Shown here one piece after another: positions 59,568 to 64,000 of a stretch of 64,000 bases of DNA. Both the position numbers and the translations under genes were made by a program. Every line of letters starts with the position of its first letter. The stretch's first letter is position 1. Under the pieces are notes generated by a model. That model saw only the letters and a program-made list of their open reading frames with translations. It made no database searches and was not told the DNA's origin. The stretch comes from Bacillota bacterium (GTDB taxonomy: Bacteria; Bacillota; Clostridia; Lachnospirales; Lachnospiraceae): assembly GCA_023409535.1 (NCBI GenBank), contig JAEYGZ010000013.1, positions 186,001-250,000 on the forward strand, written 5' to 3'.

Positions 59568-61184
59568 ATGATAAAGGTATTCTTGGTTGAGGATGAAATC
59601 GTGGTACGGGAAGGAATCAAGAATAAGGTCAGCTGGGAAGAGAATGGATTTTATTTCTGCGGTGAAGCCAGTGACGGGGAATTGGCTTATCCCATGATTC
59701 AAAAGCTCCGGCCGGATATCGTGATCACGGATATCAGAATGCCTTTCATGGACGGTCTTGAGCTGAGCAGACTCCTGAGGAAGGAAGCACCGGGAATTAA
59801 AATCATCATATTAAGCGGATATGGTGAATTTGAATATGCCAAGGAAGCAATGCACATCGGGATTACAGAGTACCTGTTAAAACCCATCAGCGGTGCGGAG
59901 CTGATGAAAAGCATGAAGAAGGTACGGGATAATATCCTGCAGGAACGGGAGGAGAGGGAAAACCTTGCAAGATTTCGGCAGGAGATGAAGGAATATGTGG
60001 AGGATGAGAAGAGGCATCTGTTCAATGATTTGGTGAAAGGGACAGAACCCCTTGCCAGTCTGATCGAAAGAGGAAAGGAGCTTAATCTTGAACTGGGTGC
60101 GCTGGCTTATAACATCGTATTATTTTCGATGCATCTGCCAAAACAGTATGGAGCGGATCAGGCGGCAGCCGGATTGGAGGCAGAGCTTGACCTGTTGTTT
60201 GAGAATCAGAAGGAGGTCATCAAGTTTAATTGCTTTCCGGAGGGAACCGCTTTACTTTTTAAGGGCGGCAGTATGGAGGAGGTCTGTAATAATACGCAGC
60301 ATTACATAAAGCATTTAAAAAATGTGATGGAAAAGAACGGGAAGCTTGCTTACTTTGGCGGAATTGGAAAGCCGGTAAACCGGTTGGGGGAGCTGCCGGC
60401 CTCCTACCATGAAGCGAACAGGGTATTTGCCTACCGTTATATCTGGGATATCAGCGATATTCTGGATTATGCCGCCATAGCGAAAGAAAATACGGCGGTC
60501 GGCTGCACGGATGATACGGTAATGCACCATATCATCCGGCTGGACAAGAAGAAGGTGGAAGCCTTCTTAAAGAGCGGCAGCAGGGAAGAATTGAATTATT
60601 TTGTAGAGGAGTATTTAAAAAGCATCGGAACAAACCAATGGAATTCGTTGCTGCTGCGGCAGTATATCATGATGGATGTGTACCGCATTGCAGCCGGTTT
60701 TCTGGAAGAGGTGGGATATACGGGTGATGTTCCTCAAATCAGCCTGCAGAAGACCTCCTTTGAGGATACCAAAGGTTATATCGAAGCGTTGCTGGCAAAG
60801 ACAATTGAGCTTCGGGATGACATCGCGGCGAAGCATTATAATGATATGATTGTAAAAGCAAAGGAGTTCATACAGGATAATTATCAAAAAGAAGAGCTGA
60901 ATCTGAATCAGGTTGCCGCCAGCGTATATATCAGTCCGACCCACCTCAGTGCGGTGTTCCACCAACGGACCGGGCAGCCCTTTATCAGATACCTTACGGA
61001 TTTGCGGTTGAATAAGGCGAAGGAATTACTTCGCTGCACCGATCTGAGAACCTCCGATATCGGTTATGCGGTAGGCTATAAGGACCCCCGCTATTTTTCC
61101 TATCTGTTTAAAAAGACCATGAACTGTACGCCGAAGCAATACCGCTGCGGTGCTTCCCACAGGGAGGGCTGCAATGATAAATAG
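59568..61184 (+). CDS. YesN-type response regulator, AraC-family output
   Basis: The 538-residue protein has a receiver domain with E8/D9 and phospho-acceptor D55 (VITDIRMPFMDG), K near residue 105 (EYLLKPI), a long linker, and a C-terminal AraC double helix-turn-helix (LNQVAASVYISPTHLSAVFHQ near residue 445; NCTPKQYRC near the end). ATG 59568 follows AAAGGAGG. It overlaps the kinase gene by 11 bp. It likely controls the sugar transporter that follows. Confidence 0.92.
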   Translation: MIKVFLVEDEIVVREGIKNKVSWEENGFYFCGEASDGELAYPMIQKLRPDIVITDIRMPFMDGLELSRLLRKEAPGIKIIILSGYGEFEYAKEAMHIGITEYLLKPISGAELMKSMKKVRDNILQEREERENLARFRQEMKEYVEDEKRHLFNDLVKGTEPLASLIERGKELNLELGALAYNIVLFSMHLPKQYGADQAAAGLEAELDLLFENQKEVIKFNCFPEGTALLFKGGSMEEVCNNTQHYIKHLKNVMEKNGKLAYFGGIGKPVNRLGELPASYHEANRVFAYRYIWDISDILDYAAIAKENTAVGCTDDTVMHHIIRLDKKKVEAFLKSGSREELNYFVEEYLKSIGTNQWNSLLLRQYIMMDVYRIAAGFLEEVGYTGDVPQISLQKTSFEDTKGYIEALLAKTIELRDDIAAKHYNDMIVKAKEFIQDNYQKEELNLNQVAASVYISPTHLSAVFHQRTGQPFIRYLTDLRLNKAKELLRCTDLRTSDIGYAVGYKDPRYFSYLFKKTMNCTPKQYRCGASHREGCNDK

Positions 61185-62628
61185 GATAAAATGCAAATTC
61201 TCTGAATTAAAGCTTAACATGAAGATCCGTTTGTTTTTTATTATCCTCCTCCTGCTGTTCGGAACAGTATTTTTGATGCTGTTTACCACCATGGTAAAAT
61301 ACAACACGGAGTATAACAGGATTGTCCAAAGTGCCACCACCGCCAGCAGCTTCAGTATTGATTTTAAAAGCAATTTTGACTATGTGATGTACCGGATCAT
61401 CATAGGAAGCCAGCCCTTTGAGGAAGCCGATCCCTATAAGGATATCAAGCAGGCCCAAACCATTGCAGGAGAGCTTAAAAATGCCGCAAGGACCAAGGGC
61501 AACCGGGACCGGGCGGAAGGAATACAGGAGTATCTGAATAATCTGTGGAGGCATGTAAATAAGATTGAGGAAAATCTTCAGGAGACAGGCCATTATGATG
61601 AGAATATTACCATTCTGGAGAATGATATTAAGGTGGTTACCTCGCTGATCCAGGACACGGTACTGGAATATATCTATTATGAGACATTGGAAATGGAGAG
61701 TGTCAGGGCCGAGATGGAAGTGCAGATGGTGAATAACATGCAGTTCTCCATAATCATTATGGGTGTAATGTTTGCCGGAGCATTATTCATCTCGGTTATC
61801 ATCTCCAACAGCATCTCCCGGCCCATCAAAGAATTAAGCAGCACCACCAATCAGGTTGCCAGGGGGGATCTTTCCGTACGATCTCATATCACCGGCGGTG
61901 CGGAGGTCAAGGTATTAAGTGATTCCTTAAATATTATGATCGAGAAATTAAGCAATCTGATTGAGACGGTGAAGCTGGAGCAATACAATCTGCGGGAAGC
62001 GGAGCTTAAGCTGCTCCAGGAACAGATCAATCCACATTTTTTATATAATACCCTGGATACTATTATATGGCTGGCGGAATCCGGTAAGCTGGAAGAAGTG
62101 GTGGGTATGGTAAGCTCTCTTTCCCAATACTTCAGGACCTCCCTGAGCAAGGGCAGCAACATGATCACCTTACGGGACGAAGAGCTGCATGTAAGAAGCT
62201 ATCTCCAGATACAGCATCTTCGCTATGAGGATATTCTGGACTATGAAATTAATATCCCGGAGGAAATAGGACAGTTCTACATTCCCAAGATTACACTTCA
62301 GCCGCTGGTTGAAAATGCCCTTTATCATGGAATCAAAAGTAAAAGGGCGAAGGGCAAGATTCTGGTAATCGGAAGGAAGGACGGGAATAACGTGCTGCTG
62401 ACCGTAACGGATACGGGGATGGGTATGAAGGAGGAGCGTTTATCCCAGGTGATGGAGGGACTGAAAAGCCGTGATGAGAAGCAAAAGGACTTTTATGGCC
62501 TCTATAATGTTAATGAGCGGCTTCACCTGTATTACGGGCCTGAGTATGGAATCAGTATCAGAAGTATTTATCAGGCAGGGACCGAGATAGAGATTCGAAT
62601 TCCTGCAAGGGAAGTACGGTTATCCTAA
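61174..62628 (+). CDS. YesM-type sensor histidine kinase
   Basis: The 484-residue protein has a membrane segment near residues 18-38, an extracellular sensor of about 150 residues, a second segment near 190-213, HAMP (about 213-265), and a His-kinase domain with H288 in NPHFLYNT, N box LVENALYHGI and DTGMGMKEE. ATG 61174 follows GGGAGGG. It pairs with the overlapping YesN gene and likely senses the sugar bound by the lipoprotein encoded next. Confidence 0.92.
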   Translation: MINRIKCKFSELKLNMKIRLFFIILLLLFGTVFLMLFTTMVKYNTEYNRIVQSATTASSFSIDFKSNFDYVMYRIIIGSQPFEEADPYKDIKQAQTIAGELKNAARTKGNRDRAEGIQEYLNNLWRHVNKIEENLQETGHYDENITILENDIKVVTSLIQDTVLEYIYYETLEMESVRAEMEVQMVNNMQFSIIIMGVMFAGALFISVIISNSISRPIKELSSTTNQVARGDLSVRSHITGGAEVKVLSDSLNIMIEKLSNLIETVKLEQYNLREAELKLLQEQINPHFLYNTLDTIIWLAESGKLEEVVGMVSSLSQYFRTSLSKGSNMITLRDEELHVRSYLQIQHLRYEDILDYEINIPEEIGQFYIPKITLQPLVENALYHGIKSKRAKGKILVIGRKDGNNVLLTVTDTGMGMKEERLSQVMEGLKSRDEKQKDFYGLYNVNERLHLYYGPEYGISIRSIYQAGTEIEIRIPAREVRLS

Positions 62629-62839
62629 AATAATCAACTTAATTCATAAAAAAACACATTTTTTACGGCCTTGGTGTAAACAGTGTTATTCAATCATAAA
62701 AATTCAAAAGATTATCGAAAGATAGTTCATTGTCTTCCTGCCAATCCAGCCGTTACGATGGAGGGGTAAGAAAACTTCGCCGAAGGAATTTCCTTCGGGA
62801 CATGAGAGGAGAGGCTCTCAAGAAAAAAGGAGGATGGTT

Positions 62840-63868
62840 ATGAAAACTATGAAAAAGCTTTTCGCAATATTACTGATTTGCATCTGGGGAATATCACTCA
62901 CCGCGTGCGGTAATTCTGCGGAGGAAACAACATCGGGGGAACCGGCAGGGGATACAGGGAAGGAAGCATCAGGTGAGGATTTAATCGTTGTAGGCTATGC
63001 CCAGGTTGGAGCTGAATCAGACTGGCGTACGGCGAATACGATTTCCTTCAAATCAACCTTTGTGGAGGAGAGCGGTTATAAGCTGATCTTCGATGATGCG
63101 CAGCAGAAACAGGAGAACCAGATTAAGGCAATTCGTAATTTCATACAGCAGAATGTCGACTACATCGTATTGGCTCCGGTAGTTGAGACCGGATGGGAGA
63201 CAGTGCTTGGTGAAGCGAAGGAAGCAGGAATTCCGGTTATTCTTTCCGACCGTCTGGTAAATGTAACCGACGAATCCCTCTATACCTGCTGGGTTGGCGG
63301 TAATTTCATCAAGGAAGGCGAGGATGCGGCAGACTGGCTTGCGAAATACCTGACAGATCAGGGCAGGGGAGAAGAGGAGATCAATATTGTTACCTTACAG
63401 GGAACCATCGGATCCTCCGCACAGGTTGGAAGAACCGATGGCTTTGGAGGAAAACTGGGGGAGCACTCGAATTGGAAGATGCTTGATAAGCAGACCGGCG
63501 AGTTTACCCAGTCCAAGGGACAGGAGGTTATGGAATCCTTCTTAAAATCTTATCCGGATATTGATGTCGTAATCGCAGAGAACGATAATATGGCCTTTGG
63601 TGCCATTGATGCCATCAAAGCCGCCGGCAAGGATCCCGGCAGCGATATCATAATCGTTTCCTTTGACGCGGTAAAGGCTGCCTTCCAGGCGATGATTGAC
63701 GGTGATATGAATGTATCCGTGGAGTGTAATCCTTTGCATGGACCAAGAGTTGCCGAGATCATTCAGAAGCTGGAAGCCGGGGAGACCGTAGAGAAGATCC
63801 AGTATGTTGACGAAGGAGTCTTTCCTGCAGAGACAGCGGCCGATATTATTGAAACCCGTATGTATTAA
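62840..63868 (+). CDS. Sugar ABC transporter binding lipoprotein, galactofuranose (YtfQ) type
   Basis: The 342-residue protein has a lipoprotein signal (SLTAC, Cys at residue 23) and a LacI-like periplasmic-binding fold. The stretch GYAQVGAESDWRTANT near residue 51 and LAPVVETGWETVLGEAKEAGIPV near residue 115 are strongly YtfQ-like; YtfQ binds furanose forms of galactose or arabinose. ATG 62840 is 6 bp from GGAGG. It is followed by a hairpin and the start of a probable ATPase gene. In this region of arabinose genes a furanose ligand is plausible. Confidence 0.88.
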   Translation: MKTMKKLFAILLICIWGISLTACGNSAEETTSGEPAGDTGKEASGEDLIVVGYAQVGAESDWRTANTISFKSTFVEESGYKLIFDDAQQKQENQIKAIRNFIQQNVDYIVLAPVVETGWETVLGEAKEAGIPVILSDRLVNVTDESLYTCWVGGNFIKEGEDAADWLAKYLTDQGRGEEEINIVTLQGTIGSSAQVGRTDGFGGKLGEHSNWKMLDKQTGEFTQSKGQEVMESFLKSYPDIDVVIAENDNMAFGAIDAIKAAGKDPGSDIIIVSFDAVKAAFQAMIDGDMNVSVECNPLHGPRVAEIIQKLEAGETVEKIQYVDEGVFPAETAADIIETRMY

Positions 63869-63911
63869 TCTGTTTTACTAAGGGGATCGGTATTGAAGTA
63901 TTTATCAAAAG

Positions 63912-63946
63912 GTGGGGCTGCGGTTCACCGCAGCCTCGCCTTTTCT
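63912..63946 (+). terminator. Hairpin after the sugar-binding protein gene
   Basis: GGCTGCGG (63918-63925) pairs with CCGCAGCC (63930-63937), extended by AGG-N-G and CGCCT on the outside, with a 4-base loop and four T. It lies between the binding protein and the next transporter gene, so it is probably a partial terminator or mRNA stabiliser. Confidence 0.75.
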
Positions 63947-63970
63947 TTCAGAAGGGGTTGGTAGGGATTG

Positions 63971-64000
63971 ATGCAGACAGAGAATATCATTCTCACTATG
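63971..64000 (+). CDS. Sugar ABC transporter ATP-binding protein, 3' part outside the window
   Basis: Ten codons are visible from ATG 63971 (MQTENIILTM). This is the typical opening of the double ATPase (MglA/YtfR type) that follows such a binding protein, where the ILTM stretch precedes KNI-KTFPG. AGGG lies 4 bp upstream. Only the position and these ten residues support it. Confidence 0.5.
   Translation, partial: MQTENIILTM

Noticed and set aside
62670..62685. Catabolite-repression-like element TGTAAACAGTGTTA
   Set aside because: It misses the central CG and matches only about 10 of 14 consensus positions.
62780..62798. Palindrome CCGAAGGAA-T-TTCCTTCGG before the YtfQ-type gene as a terminator
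   Set aside because: The loop is too small to fold as drawn and no T-run follows. It may be a protein-binding site, but nothing else supports it.

Overview
The window looks like chromosome of a Gram-positive, spore-forming, plant-polysaccharide-degrading anaerobe of the Clostridia, most likely a Lachnospiraceae relative of Lachnoclostridium or Anaerocolumna. The basis is strong AGGAGG-type ribosome sites, YesM/YesN two-component systems beside sugar ABC transporters, lipoprotein solute-binding proteins, an AraR-type repressor and a vanG-like cluster. No rRNA, tRNA or CRISPR array was seen. The genus is an inference.

Region 1 (1-14.8 kb) is an arabinan/hemicellulose-uptake locus. It holds two GH51 arabinofuranosidases (the first cut by the window edge), a GH43-like enzyme, a binding protein with two permeases, a YesM/YesN pair, an AraC regulator, a GH43 xylosidase/arabinofuranosidase and a GH88 unsaturated glucuronyl hydrolase. 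The last two genes share a 63-bp upstream element. Region 2 (15-22.6 kb) has a MarR-MATE efflux operon with twin palindromic operators, an ECF sigma-membrane protein-ABC operon, and a divergent ECF sigma/anti-sigma pair. Region 3 (22.6-27.8 kb) is araR and divergent araA-araD-araB with an AraR-like operator. It completes the pathway from released L-arabinose to D-xylulose 5-phosphate.

Region 4 (27.8-29.7 kb) is an AT-rich scar: a cluster of alternating TTGAC motifs that may be a mobile-element end, fragments of genes, and a DUF3888 gene broken by one base in an A-run. Region 5 (29.7-39.9 kb) holds a metallo-hydrolase, trmO with a repeat-rich N-terminal extension, an AraC regulator followed by a 1130-residue DUF5107-TPR protein and a GH2 enzyme, and a LysM-GH18 protein that has lost the catalytic acid.

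Region 6 (40-51 kb, minus strand) is a C-P lyase operon, phnDCEE-GHIJKML, ending in a PHP phosphodiesterase and a hexapeptide acyltransferase, with a Pho-box-like promoter. Region 7 (51.1-56.1 kb) is a vanG-type cluster: vanR, vanS, D-Ala-D-Ser-type ligase, VanXY-type peptidase and a soluble alanine racemase. Matching 11-bp-spaced repeats lie in front of vanR and vanG. Region 8 (56.2-64 kb) has a GntR-ABC operon, a PadR-DUF4180 fusion, and a second YesN/YesM pair followed by a galactofuranose-type sugar-binding lipoprotein and the first codons of its ATPase.
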